DNA from: Formicarius rufipectus
Lineage: Eukaryota > Chordata > Aves > Passeriformes > Formicariidae
Length of the DNA: 64,000 bases
Direction of reading: 5' to 3'
Assembly: GCA_013399695.1 (NCBI GenBank)
Contig: VXAU01004944.1
Location: forward strand, 248,001 to 312,000
This document shows positions 37,862-51,120 of the stretch, one piece after another (the first letter of the stretch is position 1; each line of letters begins with the position of its first letter). Made by a program: the position numbers and the translations under genes. The notes under the pieces were generated by a model. It did not search any database, was not told where the DNA came from, and saw only the letters and a list, made by a program, of their open reading frames with translations.

Positions 37862-40800
37862 TGCTGCTCTTGTTGCACCTTGACACTATGTGCCTATATG
37901 ATAAAAACATCTATTGCATTTTTTACTTATTTTTTTTTTAATTGTACAGTAATAAAAATCTACAGTATATATATTACAGAATCACAATAAATATTAAGAC
38001 TACTAATATTTAAAATATGAAAATGCTGTATAAATGCCATAACCAAAAGCTCATCTTGTATTTTTTTGCATTGGTCTTGCCTATTGAGTGAAGGACCACA
38101 GAAATCTGGCAAGATTGTGTATAAGTAAAATTAATTTCTCCGTTAACTGCACCTATGTAATAGCAATGCAAATCACTTTCCCGTACAGCTTTGTATCAAT
38201 CAATGCTGCTAAATGATTATAGTTAAACTACTTCAGCACACCATTTATGTGGCTCTTTTTAAGGCAGCTAGAAATTTTACACACCTAAACCTAAAAGTAA
38301 GTGATGTCCAGAAAATACAGCAAACAGTTCTCTTTTTTTAAGACTATGGTCTAAAATTAATCAGAAAATTTAAAGACTCCTAAATGGAACAGATATGAGA
38401 TGCAAAAAGAAAATAGTTTTACAGAAAGACACAAACATGATTTTTTTTCTGATAGTTTGTTGAAAGAAGGGAAAAACTGAAAAGTAAACTCATAGCTGTC
38501 TCATGAGTACTTTCCACACTCTAATCCCTACAGTGCTTATTTGCCTGTAGCATAAATCAGAACTTTCAGCTTCACTTAATGTCACACAGAGTTGGCATTA
38601 AACCTTCCTGGTTGGTGCACAGGTTGGTGCACTCCTTCTCTGTTTGTTAACACTAATTTGCTCCTCATCTCCCCTTTACAAAGTGACTGAAAAGCTTCCT
38701 TGCAACAGGCTCCTTGATAAAGCTGTGCTCCTCTGTTTGAACACAAAAAGCTATTTAAATGTCGTATCAGAATGTCCAAGTATTTATTCCAAAAACATCT
38801 CAAAGTTTTATTTAAAACACTTTTTCAGCCTAGTTTCAAACAGTAATGTGGATAACATTGTGCTGTTGTCTTTGGAAGACTAATGTATACCTTAACAGAG
38901 CTGAATATTAAGAAATTAGAATAATGTACATCATGGCATGTGGAGTGCTTGTGTTTTTTTTAGTGACAGAGGAAATGACTGACCAGTTAGACTGAAGTAT
39001 GGGCTACATCTGAAAAACACTGAAAGGTAAAGAAACTGAAAGGAAACTATTTCAGAGAGGAGTCGAACAGCAAATTTCAGTGACTGACCTATGGTTTCAG
39101 GGGGCATCAGAGGCAGACCTAAGTGCTCCTGAGCTTTTCTAAATTATAGACTAGTGCCTTGTTTTACAAGGCTCATTTTCTTGCTGTGTAATCACATCCC
39201 ATTTACAGATTCCCAAGCATAGAGTCCCAAATTTTTTATTTCATTTTTAAACTCCTTCCGCAGACTGAGTTGGTAGAAGCAAATTTGAATATAGTTATTC
39301 CTAACTGCTCTATTTAAATTCATAAGTAGGTAGTTTGAAGTGTAAAGTTACATTGCCAGTAACTTACTAGAATTGAACGTGAGCTTTTATCCTGTAAGCA
39401 CAAGCTATACCTCTCAAAGAAGACTACTCTAACAAAACACAGCCACTCTTACTCCTATTTTAAAAAATGTACATTTTCTAGTTAGGTTCCTGTCTTTTAC
39501 AATCACTTTCAAAATTAGTATAATTTAAAAACTAAATAAAAATGACACAACAATGGCTGATTTTTATTTTTTAAAACCCATATAATACATGAGATAAAGG
39601 CTTTAGGCTATTTAAGACTTTTTTCCCTTAAAAAAACCCAATCCACTGCCTCACTGTCTTCAGCTTCACTTTGTGGGAGAGAGGAGACAGTTTAGAACAA
39701 TAAAAGCATACATGCAATCAACAATGGCAATTTGTTCAGCACTCACTGAATGCAGTTGTAAGATGACCCTCAATTTTCCTGCAATATTTCTACCAGCTGA
39801 GTGACCCTGAACAAAGAAAGTAAGAAATGGTCTACAGGGGGTTGTCTCCTTACTCCTTGATGCAATTGCTCCTCAGTCCTACTGCAGAAATGCAGATTAA
39901 CTTTTTCAAAATGGTTTTAAATTTTTTATTGAAAGTAAGTATGAAAGTGACATCTGTTTGAGACAAAAAAATTGCATGTTTCTCAGTTTCTCAGAGGAGA
40001 CAGTTTAATATGAAGGCAAAGAGCCATCTTCTACAGGGGAGAGCTAGACAAATGTAAAATTTCATCATTTCAGGGGTATTCCTACCAAAAAACTCAACAA
40101 AACATGTAAACTGCTCTGTAGAAATATCATGTTAATTTCCATAACTTTTTGACCCTGTATAGAACACTGCAGAATTATGAAACCTAGCTAAACTTCCTGT
40201 TACATTTTGAGATGTAAATTGTCAGCCTGCTTCAATTAATTGGAAAAAAACCCTCTATGAAAATGCAGTAAGACAAGAATTTAGTATGTGTTATTCTCAA
40301 CATAATCAAGCCACTTTGATGAGTTACAAACCTTTTAACTACAGTCTGTCTTTTGTCTTCATGTGCCCAGTAATGCTAAATACCTCAGAGCTACTAAATG
40401 ACAAGTAAGGTTGTCCATTCCTCCTGTGCGCAAAATGTGGAAGGAACTACAAGGTATTGCTTTGGTTTGCTGAACTGCAGATTAACAGGTGATAGAAGAA
40501 GCTTCTAAAGTTCTCTAAACAGAGATTAATAAGAAATGGTCCGATGCAGTTCCAAAAGGTCCTAAAGGTCAATTATCTTTGAAATACCAAACAGAGCATT
40601 AATTAGATTTCCAAGCCAAAAGGTTTGTTAGTCATTTTAGTTGTAGAAAAGCCATCAGAATTTGACTCAAAAATAAAACCACCAATGTCAAATGCAGTGT
40701 ATTAATTATTTTTGGAGACAAAGGGTTAGAAGGCCAGACTGCTTAGATCTGAGGGAGCAGAGAAAGTTCCTTAAATAATTCACTGGAAGTTTCTTAAATA

Positions 40801-42944
40801 AACCAGGTGCAAAATATCTTACTTTCGGAAATTTATGTAGGTATACAGGCTGAGTTCAATTTAAAAAAAAAAAAAAAAGTAAGTATGATTTCAAACTACA
40901 GCCCAACCAATTAAATAGAACTCCCCCTTTTTTTTTTTTTCTAAATACTTAGCCTATAAAAAAAGAATCAACATGATCAAACCACATCATAGTATTTCCT
41001 CTTCTTTTTTGTCTCAAGCTATGAACAAAGGCAGCTAACTCTGCCACTGAATAATGATAAGTCAAACTGAAACCAGCACGTTTGACAACGAAGTCTTTTT
41101 CAGGAAGAAAGGTGACAAGAGACATAATTGTAGTGGAAGGTAAATAACCACCATGTGTTATTTTACTAAAACAGAAGAGAAATGGGGAGATAGGAATTTT
41201 TATACACTCACAAAATACTGATCTGTTTTATCTCATAAAAAACATTAAAAAACACACATATATGAACATGATCCCAAAGTAATCATTAGCAAAAGTGTAA
41301 TGTGAATGGCAAGCCAGTTTTAGCTATTCTTCTAAAATCATCCTAATTACATAAGGAAAAAGAATTCAGTGAAATAGACAATGGTAAATAACAGCTCATA
41401 TTCATGTTGATTTCACTGTTCTGAAATTAAAGTTTAATAAGTAACTGTTTTAAAAATTTAATCTCTAGTAGATTGTTTTTAACTTCTATACTACAAAGGG
41501 GATTTTTTTCTGATTTCCCTGATAACAAAAACCAGACAAATGCCCAAAACTTGTATTTGAGTTCAGCTGCACTGTTTATTTCAGCTGAAAGTGTTAATTC
41601 AAAACAGGAAACTATTTCTAAGGGGAAATTTCATTAAGGTGTTAAAAAATGTCACAATGTCTGTTAAAAATGTCTTTAACTTTTCTAATGTTTTTTTCTC
41701 AGCAAAACCAATAACCCAGTCATTACATGCTCTGAAAGACAGGTGTGGCTATCAAAACAGTAATCTTTAGTGAATATCACAAAATGCAAGCTCTGCTGCT
41801 AATAAAGAATTCTATGTTTTCAAAAAAATTTTTTAAAGATACATTTATATTAAATGTTTACTAAATACTCTTCTAAAACTGTGGAATAAGGACTGAAAAT
41901 ATTTTAAGGAGTTTCTCTTTCATGGAAAATCCAAACTATGATTTAAAAATATTGGTTTATATAATTAATAACATTTTATAGTTTGATTAGGCAATCAGAT
42001 TAATTTTATATTTAAAATAAAATAAAAATCAATGGAAACTTTTGTGCAAAAGCACTCAAATTTTAATAGAAATTCTCAGTTATCAGAACATGCATAATTA
42101 CTACAAGAACTGCTCCAGCAGTGGCAGTGTATCCTAGACTGGACATGCTCAGCCATCAGTGCTTTATCCTTGTAAATGTACTCTTAAGAGTGATTAAAAC
42201 TGCTGCCAACAAGTGTGTATGTTAGGAGCACAAATACAGCCTTCAGAAGGCATAAGGTGCAGAATTTTCGGGGGGAGAAAGGGTCAGACACATGGGAAAA
42301 GAAGTGTCCAATAGATGGAAATACGGATTTAACTACTAGAAATTAAAAAATCCTGGAGGATACTAAGGCTACCACATAATCAAATTATATAACTTATACT
42401 ACTACATTACAAAATTACCACCCTGTCAGAAAAAGAAATGTATTGCTTATCTTCAGCATGTAGAATATCATCCTTTTCAAATCAGAAGATGTCACAAACC
42501 ATTTAAAATTCTGCTGATGTGCAACCTTCCATGTGCATATTCTAATAATATCCACTGTGACTTTGACTTATGTCACAGTTTTTCATACATAGCACACTTC
42601 AGACTCACAAAATAACTCACTTCTGGAGGACAATGTACAACAATCATGAGTCACAACTGACTCACAGAAGAAGACGAAGCAGGCAAGTTACTTTCTTACT
42701 CAAGGATATGTTCTGTGCAAAAGTTACAGCAGGTAAATTTTGTAAGGACAATTTATAATGTGCTCCTACTCTTCTCACAAGCAGGGTTATTAAGAGAACT
42801 CCAAAGGTATTTTGCATTCAGTAGTATCAATACCTTTAATTTTTCTTCCTTGCTTGAAGAAAACTTGAATTGATGAGTCCACTGAATTTAACTTGCTATT
42901 GGACATGGTCACATCTGTTTTCAATCTTTAAAGTGCATCTGAAT
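37862..42944. other. 5 kb AT-rich intron, nothing recognised
   Basis: No CR1, exon or RNA gene was seen. It contains an A16 run (40863-40878) and a T13 run (40928-40940) in inverted arrangement. The frames 38582-38883 on both strands are short and unsupported. Confidence 0.6.
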
Positions 42945-43002
42945 TTATATACATATATGTAGACATATATATATACACACACACACACATATATACATAT
43001 AC
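42945..43002. repeat. (TA)n/(CA)n microsatellite
   Basis: Mixed ATAT and ACACACAC dinucleotides over about 58 bases, likely length-variable between individuals. Confidence 0.85.
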
Positions 43003-43604
43003 AGGATTAGAATTTTAAATGTGTTTTAGCTGATAAAGTTTATGCTAGTTTATAGTAGATACAAACAGCAAGACAACTTATTGTCAGTTATTTGGACATG
43101 AATGTGTATAAGAAATTCTCTATCTTTTAATACCTCAATTTTTTTCTTAAAATACTTCTGATATCAAGATTTTACTGCTAATGAAAAACTAACTGAATAG
43201 GGGCAATTATATCTACCTAGTGTTCATCAGTTCAGAGGTATTGTCTTTTACATGATTTGACCAAACATACAACGTGTTTATGGGTCAATTATATGAGATG
43301 CTATTCATCCCTGACCTTTTAGAAAACATTGCCAATGGAAGTATAAAACACAACCTTAGTGTATAATCTCCAAATTCCATCTCCAAAATACATTTTTCAA
43401 GATGGCACTTGTATTCATAGTACCAAAGAAAAAGTAATCTTCTTTTCTTCAGAAGATCTGAAAATTTATTTACTGAATGCAGGATTTATCTCAGTGTTCA
43501 GTTATGACAGAAATAAAAAATACAAAAATCAGAATTTTGAACTGCAGACTCAGATACTCTCATAAGCCTTATTTTGTAGTTAGAATGTCCAGGAGCACTT
43601 CTGA

Positions 43605-44280
43605 TCACAGAATCAGAGACTCAGGTTGGAAACGACCTCTGAGATCAACAAGTCCAACCTATGACCTAACACCACCATGTCAAATAGACCATGGCACTAA
43701 GTGCCACATCCAGTCTTTCCTTAAACACCTCCAGGGACAATGATTCCAGCAGCTTCCTGGGCAGTCCATTCCAATGCTCAATCACCCCTTCAGTGAAGAA
43801 CTTCTTCCTAATGTGCAACCTAAACCTCCCATGGTGCAGCTAAAGACTATGTACCTCACTTCCTGCTGATGGTTTTCTGGGAGAGGAGCTCGACCCCCAC
43901 CCAGCTCCAACCTCCTTTCAGACAGTTGTAGAGGGCAATAAGGTCTCCCTCAAGCCTCCTCTTCTCCAGGCTAAACACCCCCAGCTACCTCAGCTGCTCC
44001 TCACAGGACTTGTGCTCCAGATTCTTCACCAGCTTTGTTGCCTTCTCTGGACATGCTCCAGCGCCTCAGGGTCTTTCCTGTAGTGAGAAGCCCAGAACGG
44101 GACACAGCACTCGAGGTGTGTCCTCACCAGCGCTGAGTACAGGGTTAAGAATCACTTCCCGGGTCCTGCCGGCCACACTAGTTCTGATACAGGCCAGGTT
44201 GCCATTGGCCTTCTTGGCCACCTGAGCACACTGCTGGCTTGTGTTCAGCTGGCTGACAACAGGTCCCTCTCTGCCCCTTT
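43605..44280 (-). mobile_element. CR1 LINE 3' part (CR1-J-like)
   Basis: The plus strand carries the reverse complement: TCACAGAATCAGAGACTCAG, GTTGGAAACGACCTCTGAGA, CCTATGACCTAACACCACCA and GTGAAGAACTTCTTCCTAAT, on to CTCCTCTTCTCCAGGCTAAA, TCTGGACATGCTCCAGCGCC and CAGCGCTGAGTACAGGG. It comprises the C-terminal part of ORF2 and the 3' UTR, about 680 bases. It shares a 70-base exact match with the element at 56864-59735 in the same orientation. The plus frame 44010-44225 is antisense to it. Confidence 0.93.
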
Positions 44281-45362
44281 GCTCAGTTTGCTTCTTAACT
44301 ACTTGCTCTCTAAGAACTAGTTCTATTACTGATAGAAATAAATGGTAAAACTTCCCTACTGAGTTTCATGAACTCTGCCCTAGGGCTTTTCTTCCTGTGC
44401 AGACTGACTTATGGAGTTCTACCATTTTGATGCAGAAGCATGGTTTATGTACTTGTGCATTACCTTTTCCTTATTACTCCTTCCATTTATTTATTGCTAT
44501 GTTCCCTTCTGCTTAGTCTCAATAAAAAAAAATAAATTAAAAAAATCCCATATAGGAAGAAACCAAATCTGTAATATTGGTTACTTCATAATTTGAGATA
44601 AATCAACATATAAAATCTTACTATAGGTCTCCAAGATTTATTTCATATTATCTGGTTTGACAGATAATGTCAGACTGTCAAAACAAACTGATTGTCACAG
44701 TGTAACTGGGATTTTTTTTTAACTCATACATGGTAAAGAATGCAGTTGATCAACAATAATTAACAAACAAACCAACCAAACCATAATCTGACACTAACTA
44801 GGAAAAAATTCCATACTTATAGGATAAGATATACTTGGCAAATGATGATTTGGAGCAGATTCTTGAGTAGACTGTAGAAATGTTATCTTATATAAAGTAA
44901 GGTTACTGATCTACCTGTCCCTTAACTTCTATCAATAGAAGTTCACACTCCTGGGGATCATATAAAATATACATATTCATCAATACAAACAAACTTGTTT
45001 TCTTCAGAGTCAACAGGAAAACTCCAGACTTCAGTGAGAACTAAATTATCCACATTTTAGATAAAAAAACCCATGCCCTTAACATAATTTTATGGTTTTG
45101 TGCAAATATTCAGTCATATAGGCAAATATTTGTTAAGATAGAAGACAGCCTGAGTAAGACATTTCTAAATGCTGATTCTTAAATATTCTGTATTTCCTTT
45201 GCTTTTAATAGAAAAATTATAAAGGAAGGAGTATGTGTTTTCAAGATGTTCTTGTATGATGTCCCAGCCTCTACCATCTACTTTCAAAAACATGATCAAA
45301 GAGCAAACTGAGTTAAACTTTATAAAATGGTATTACATTTTCCAGCTTTTCCTCCCTATATA
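44281..45362. other. 1.1 kb intron, nothing recognised
   Basis: AT-rich with a short AACAAACCAACC patch near 44761-44785. The frame 44411-44596 has no support. Confidence 0.55.
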
Positions 45363-45505
45363 ACAGAATAGAATAGTTCAGTTGGAAGGGACCTACAAGA
45401 ATCATTTAGTCCAGCTGCCTGACCACTTCAGGCCTGTCCAAGTTAAATCATACTATCAAGACCATTGTCCAAATGCCTCTTAAGCACTGAAAGGCATGAC
45501 TATAG
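45363..45505 (-). mobile_element. CR1 LINE 3' end, second type
   Basis: ATAGAATAGTTCAGTTGGAA, GGGACCTACAAGAATCATTT, AGTCCAGCTGCCTGACCACT and TTGTCCAAATGCCTCTTAAG follow the reverse complement of an older CR1 3' UTR type that differs from the J- and X-like copies here. Similarity stops near 45505. Confidence 0.82.
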
Positions 45506-47123
45506 CTGTTATGAAAACTATGCTGTCTACAATTTAATGGCAATAGCTTCATTTATAAGGACTTGGATAATCATCTGTGTTCTATTCTGTTGACCAGCAC
45601 CACCATATTTTTATCGTATATTCATGTGTCTTTATAAACGTTCAGATAATGAGCCATTAATAGTTAATGCAGCAGTTGATGAACCTGGTTCAAGCTAAAA
45701 TAATCAATATCAATGTTTACAAAGCAGATATAGAGTGAAATGGGAGTACACAGTCTTGTTGCTAGCTTCAGGCATTTACCACATGTTCCTCTTCCTCTAA
45801 ATATTTGCGTTTCTGTCGTTTTTTTTTCATATCCCAGTTTCTTCATCACTGGATTGTCACATCAGTCTTCTTCAGTCATCAAGTATTCATTACAAAGTAC
45901 AAAGATTTTAAGAGAAATTCTCCTTTTTAAAAATATTTACAATATGCTACTGAATACACTTCACAACAGCAGGGAAATAACCTCATCCTGGAAAAGAACT
46001 GAAGTTATTACTTGTATGTCTAGTTATACCTATGATTGTGCTCTGTCAGGAACATGATAGCAGCTAAAACAAAAAGGAAGTCTACAGAGGACTCAGCTAA
46101 AGCATTGCCTTACTTACACCACCAATACAGTCAGTCTGTCTTTTAACCAGTGATACTAGTTAGGAGTCATCAACCAGAATGAAACTGGTATTTAGTACTA
46201 TGCAAACAATTGCTAAGGTTGGACAAAACTAATACTTCAGCATTATGTTGCAATTAAATCATTGTAACTTAATAATGCCAAGTTTCATTTGAATTCCAGA
46301 TGCTCTGTCTCCCACAAATACATTTAAATCCTGTATTTCCATATTTATTTTATTAGAATAGTCATGTTTAATATCTAAATTTTGCATACATATCAATATA
46401 CTTCCATTAATACTCATATCAGCTAACTAGCAAAAATTCCAATTTGTTTATGAAAATATTTCTGCTCACATTTAGTAATCTAAACTGATTTTAGCAGTCA
46501 GAAAGACTTGCTACTTGCACTGATTTTAGTGGGAACTGCATGGGTTCAGAACACATGAAAATTAAGATATTTTTATTTAGTAGTCTGAACAACTATTCTT
46601 TTTGACAGCAGAAATTTAGAAAGAACAACAAACACTAGGGTTAAACTTTAACTTTTACACATGAATACTGTCTCAATGGATTTCTGAAACAGAAAACTTA
46701 GTACTTGCACCTTAGATATGTGGGATAGATCTCAGTTTCACTGCTTGGAATTCTTTTTAAATTATTTCCTGGAAATATGAGGAAAAAGTGCATAATCTTG
46801 CAATATAAAGAAAATAGACAGAGAACTTATAGAAGTCCTTTACACAACAGGATGTTTTTAGTACTTCAAAAAAAAGCATTGATTATTCATTCAAATATAC
46901 AGAATGCCATTGGTACTCTACTCTTCAGCACAGTCAGAAAAAAATAAATGAAGGGAAAAAGCCATCATTCCATCTTCATCATAGGAACAAGAAATGTTTT
47001 CATAACAATATTGTGGGTCAAGCTATTATTTTCACCCAAAGAGTAAATATCTTCAATTGCTTAGCAAATGTGCAAACTGAAATGAACAATATCTAATTTA
47101 ATTATTATTATTTTAAAATCTCT
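45506..47123. other. 1.6 kb intron, nothing recognised
   Basis: AT-rich. The plus frame 45740-46057 (105 codons) overlaps the minus frame 45664-45849. Neither shows domain similarity or splice context, so both are treated as chance. Confidence 0.55.
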
Positions 47124-47290
47124 GGTTTTGGTTTGGCTTTTTGTTTTGTTTTGTTTGTTTAGTTTGTATTTTTGTGGGTTTTGTTTTGTTTTGGTTTTTG
47201 TTTTTTTTTTGTTTTGTTTGGTTGGTTGGTTGGTTTTTGGGGTTTTTGTTTGTTTGTTTGTTTGGGGTTTTTTGTTTGTTTTTTTTTTTC
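47124..47290 (+). repeat. G/T-rich low-complexity tract
   Basis: TTTGTTTG and GGTTGGTT units over about 167 bases with almost no A or C. This is the opposite strand polarity to the A/C tracts elsewhere in the window. The Phe/Cys/Val-rich plus frames at 47128-47518 are artefacts of it. Confidence 0.9.
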
Positions 47291-48189
47291 CAGTGGGGTA
47301 TTATATTTTTGTATCTATGTCTCTATATGTATCTATATGTCTGCCACTATTTTGTATCCATGCACTATAAGGACACACATTTAAGCAGGAAATACAGTCT
47401 CAGAATAATGCCTGATGACTTACTATTGTCTCCCCATAGCATTCTTGTCCCTGCCAGTAAAACACTCACTGAGCATTGTATCGGAAGAAACTGCAAGGCT
47501 ATCAACAAAATTCTCTAATCACAATCCTACTAAATGTTAACGTTGATCAAATTACATAAACTGGTTCAATAAAACAAGTTCATTACATTTTCATCTTTGG
47601 ATTTTCCCTTTTATTGTGCCTCCAGTAAGCATTTCTAAGTGAGTGGTATCTTATTAGATGAAATAAAACCTTAATGATTACCAGTATGTTTCTGTTACTG
47701 ATTTTATTACTGAATTATTCTAGCTAACAATACAATTCAGTTGAAATCTATGGGGTGCCAGGAAATATCAAGGGATTCTTTTTTCACATTGCAGTCCCAC
47801 ACTCCAAACAATTTTACTATCTATATCCAGAAAGAAGAGATTTTCAAATACTGCTAACCATAATATCTATTAGAGAGGAAAAAAACAAACCAACATTTTT
47901 CAACATCTTAAAGAATTTAAACTTAATTTTAGGTGTTTAGATTTCCATCAGAGAGATTCACTAGAATCACAATATAGTCAAATTTGCTGAAAATAAATAT
48001 AAAAAAAATAAAATGGTGTTTCAATGGTCTCTCAGCATAAATTATTCAATGATCTCTACAGAATAACATACTTGCACTGCTTTAGTTTTAAAAGATCGAT
48101 TTTAAAGGTATAGGGGGTTATATCCATGCACAGAAAAATTAAATTTGTGTTAGTTTAGCTATCCAAAAAAGTAACCATGCAAGCTAGAC
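47291..48189. other. 0.9 kb intron, nothing recognised
   Basis: AT-rich unique-looking sequence between the G/T tract and the next CR1. Confidence 0.55.
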
Positions 48190-49781
48190 TGGGAGAACGC
48201 AGAACCTCTCACTGTAGAAGAGCAGGTTTGAGTGTATCTGCATCTAAGGAACCTGAAGGTGCACAAGTCCATGTAACCTGATGAAGTGCACCCACAGGTC
48301 CTCAGGGAACTGGTGGATGAAGTGTCTAAGCACTATCCATCATATCTGAGAAGTTGTGTCAGCCTCGTAAAGTTCCCACTGATTGGAAAAGCAGAAACAT
48401 AATTCCCATTTTTAGACAGGGTAAAAAGGAAGATCCAAGGAACTGAAAACCAGCCAGTTTCACTTTAGTGACAAGCAAGATCATGGAGCAGATCCTTCTA
48501 GAAACTGTGTTAAGGCATGTGGAAAATAACGAGTTGACCGATAACAGCCACCATGCCTTCACAAAAGGCAAATTGTGCCAGTCAAATTTGGTGGCCTTCT
48601 ATGGTGGGGTTACAGTGGTGGTGGGTAAGGGCAGAGCAACCAACATTATCTACATGTATTGGTGCAAAGCATTGACACTGCCCCACATTACATCCTTGTC
48701 TCAAAACAAAGAGACATGGACTTGATGGATGGACCACTCAGTGGATGAGAAATTGGCTGGACTGTTGCACTCAAAGAGTTGCTGTCAATGGCTCAATATG
48801 CAAGTGGAGTCCAGTGACAAGTGGTGTCTCTCAGGGGTCAGTATTGGGGCTGGCACTGTTGAACATCTTTATCCACGACATGGACAGTGGGACCAAGTGC
48901 ACACTCAGCAAGTTTGTCAATTACACCAAGATGTGCAGAGTGAGCAACATACTGGAGGGATGCCATCCACAGGGACCCTGACAGACTTGAGAGATGAGCC
49001 TATGCAAACCTCATGAAGTTCAAAAAAGCCAAGAGCAAGATTCTGCACAAGAGTTGGGGAAATCCCAAGCACAAATACAGTCTGGGCAGAGACTGGATTA
49101 AGAGCAGTCCTAAGAGGAAGGACTTGACAGTGTTGGCAGATGAGAGACTGGACATAAGCCAGAAATGCGCGCTTGCAGCCCTGAAAGCCAACTGTATCCT
49201 GGGCTGCATCAAAACTAGCATGGCCAGCAGGCCGAGGGAGATTATTCTGCCCCCTACTCTGCTGTTGTGAGACCCTACCTGGAGTACTGCATCTAGCCCT
49301 GGAGTTCCCAACAGAAGGATGTGGATCTGTTGGAGAGAGTCCAGAGGAGGGCCACAAGGATGATCAGTGGGCTGGAAGACCTCTCCTATGAAAACAGGTT
49401 GAGAGGGTTGGGGTTGTTCAGTCTGAAGAAAAGCCAGTTCCAGGAAGACCTTATAGTACCAAAGGGAGCTTACCAAGAGTTGGAGAGGAAATTTTCACAA
49501 GGCCATGTAGTAACAGGAAAAGGGCAAATGGCTTTACATTGCAACAGGGTAGGTTTGGATTGGACATAAAGCAGTAATTCTTCACTATGAGGGTGGTGAG
49601 ACATGGGAGCAGGTTGCCCAGAGAAGTTATGGCTACTTATCCACAGAAGTGTTGAAGGCCAGGTTGGATGGGGCTTTGAGCAAGCTGGTCTAGTGGGTGG
49701 CATCATTGCCCATGAGGAAAGGATTGGAACTAGATGATCATTAAGGTCCCTTCCAACTCACATCCTTTTAGGATTCTATAA
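48190..49781 (+). mobile_element. CR1 LINE with degraded reverse transcriptase, 1.6 kb
   Basis: The copy starts in ORF2 upstream of the reverse transcriptase core (GGAACCTGAAGGTGCACAAG, a DKVH-type region) and runs to the 3' tail (GGAACTAGATGATCATTAAG, GTCCCTTCCAACTCACATCC, then TTTTAGGATTCTATA). Recognisable pieces are KIMEQILLETVLRHVEN, an SGVSQGSVLGLALLNIF stretch (48820-48870) and ILGCIKTSMASRPREIIL. The catalytic FADD motif has become FVNY (TTTGTCAATTAC near 48912), so both aspartates are lost. Frames at 48468-48725, 48729-49016, 48745-48981, 49013-49270 and 49321-49569 are successive frame-shifted pieces, and minus frames there are shadows. It is older and more diverged than the J-like copies. 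Confidence 0.93.
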
Positions 49782-50112
49782 CTCAGGTATATTCTATACT
49801 GACAAGGAAAAAAACCCCAACCAAATAAACCCTGAGCATTTCCAGGTTTCATGTCCTGGAATGAACCAGGCTTTCTGAAAGGTTTAATTGTCCCATTTTT
49901 CACAGAGAGTTCCTATATGATTAATACCAAAAGCTTAACTTTTAGTCAGCTTTACCAGTCAGACTGAACGGTACTATAAAAGATATAGTACAAGTGCAGA
50001 TTCCAATGCTCAGAACATGAAAAGAACAATTTAAAAAGAAAAAAAAACCAAAAACGAAGCCTGCTAACATAAATGCTCAGTAAAATCACGACTATTTTGT
50101 AACATAATATTC

Positions 50113-50362
50113 AAGATACAATGGGCACAAATGGAAACAGACGGTTCTTCCTGAACATCAGGAAATACTTTTTACTCTAAGGGTGACTGAGCACTGGCAC
50201 AGGTTGCCCAGAGAAGCTGTGTAGTCTACCCTTGGAGATATTCAAAGCCATCTGGATGCAGTCTTGGGCAGCCTGCTCTTAGTAACCCTCTTGGAGCAGA
50301 TGAGCTGGACAAGGTGACCTCCAGAGGTCCCTTCTAACATCAACTATTCTGTGATTCTGTGA
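50113..50362 (+). mobile_element. CR1 LINE 3' fragment
   Basis: CAAGATACAATGGGCACAAA, a CACTGGCACAGGTTGCCCAG stretch, GGAGATATTCAAAGCC, GGTGACCTCCAGAGGTCCC and the tail CAACTATTCTGTGATTCTGTGA. It is in the same orientation as the preceding CR1, about 330 bases away, but has a different 3' end type, so it is a separate insertion. Confidence 0.9.
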
Positions 50363-51120
50363 AAATTAATTTCTAAGTAAATCACTAAGCAAATACATTA
50401 TTAACAAAATAAATATAATTGACTAAAGAGTGATGACTTATGAGCACCTTCATATAAATAACATCTTGGCGTCTTTCATACTTTGAAACTTACTTTTGAA
50501 ATACTAAAAGAAACAATAAAACAACCACAAAACAAGCCTAATTCAGCATTTTTTTTATCAGAATACATTTATAATTATTCTAACTCTTAAAATTCCTATA
50601 AATTATTATAAGTCTTGAAATACTTTGTATTTTTTCAGGTTATTTATTACAAGGCAACTAATATAGAGGATATTTTCTAGACAATTTAGCATAGAGAAGA
50701 TTACAGTGAAATTTTCTTGAGGAAGTTGTAACTGAACATTTTCCACTTTCTACCACTCAGAACAGGAGTTAAGTTTCTAAATATAGTTACTAACCTTTTT
50801 AGTAGAACACTTCTTTATGCTACAGTAAAAAAAATCTAATTTTACTTTTTTACTCCAACAAAATAAAAACTTACTGTTAAATATTTAGATCTTATGCTTC
50901 CCCATTACAGTGGAGTTGTACAATATTTAGCCTTTTTTTTTTTCTGGACTCAAAAGTCATGACCTAATTACAAAACATTCCTGTTGCAAGGGAACATGTA
51001 GTGTAGATCCAAATACATTTTCCTTAGAGGCTTCTTCTGTTAACAGGAAGCTTTGTGAAGAATAAACAAGATCACTTGTGAACTACATTTTTAATATCAG
51101 AAGACCTATTACATACAGAA
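50363..51120. other. 0.75 kb AT-rich intron, nothing recognised
   Basis: No repeat or exon was recognised. Confidence 0.55.

Noticed and set aside
47128..47518. Long hydrophobic Phe/Cys/Val frames that look like membrane proteins
   Set aside because: Product of a G/T low-complexity tract; several frames are open at once.
48917..49476. Long minus-strand frames of 146 and 158 codons
   Set aside because: Antisense shadows of the plus-strand CR1 at 48190-49781.
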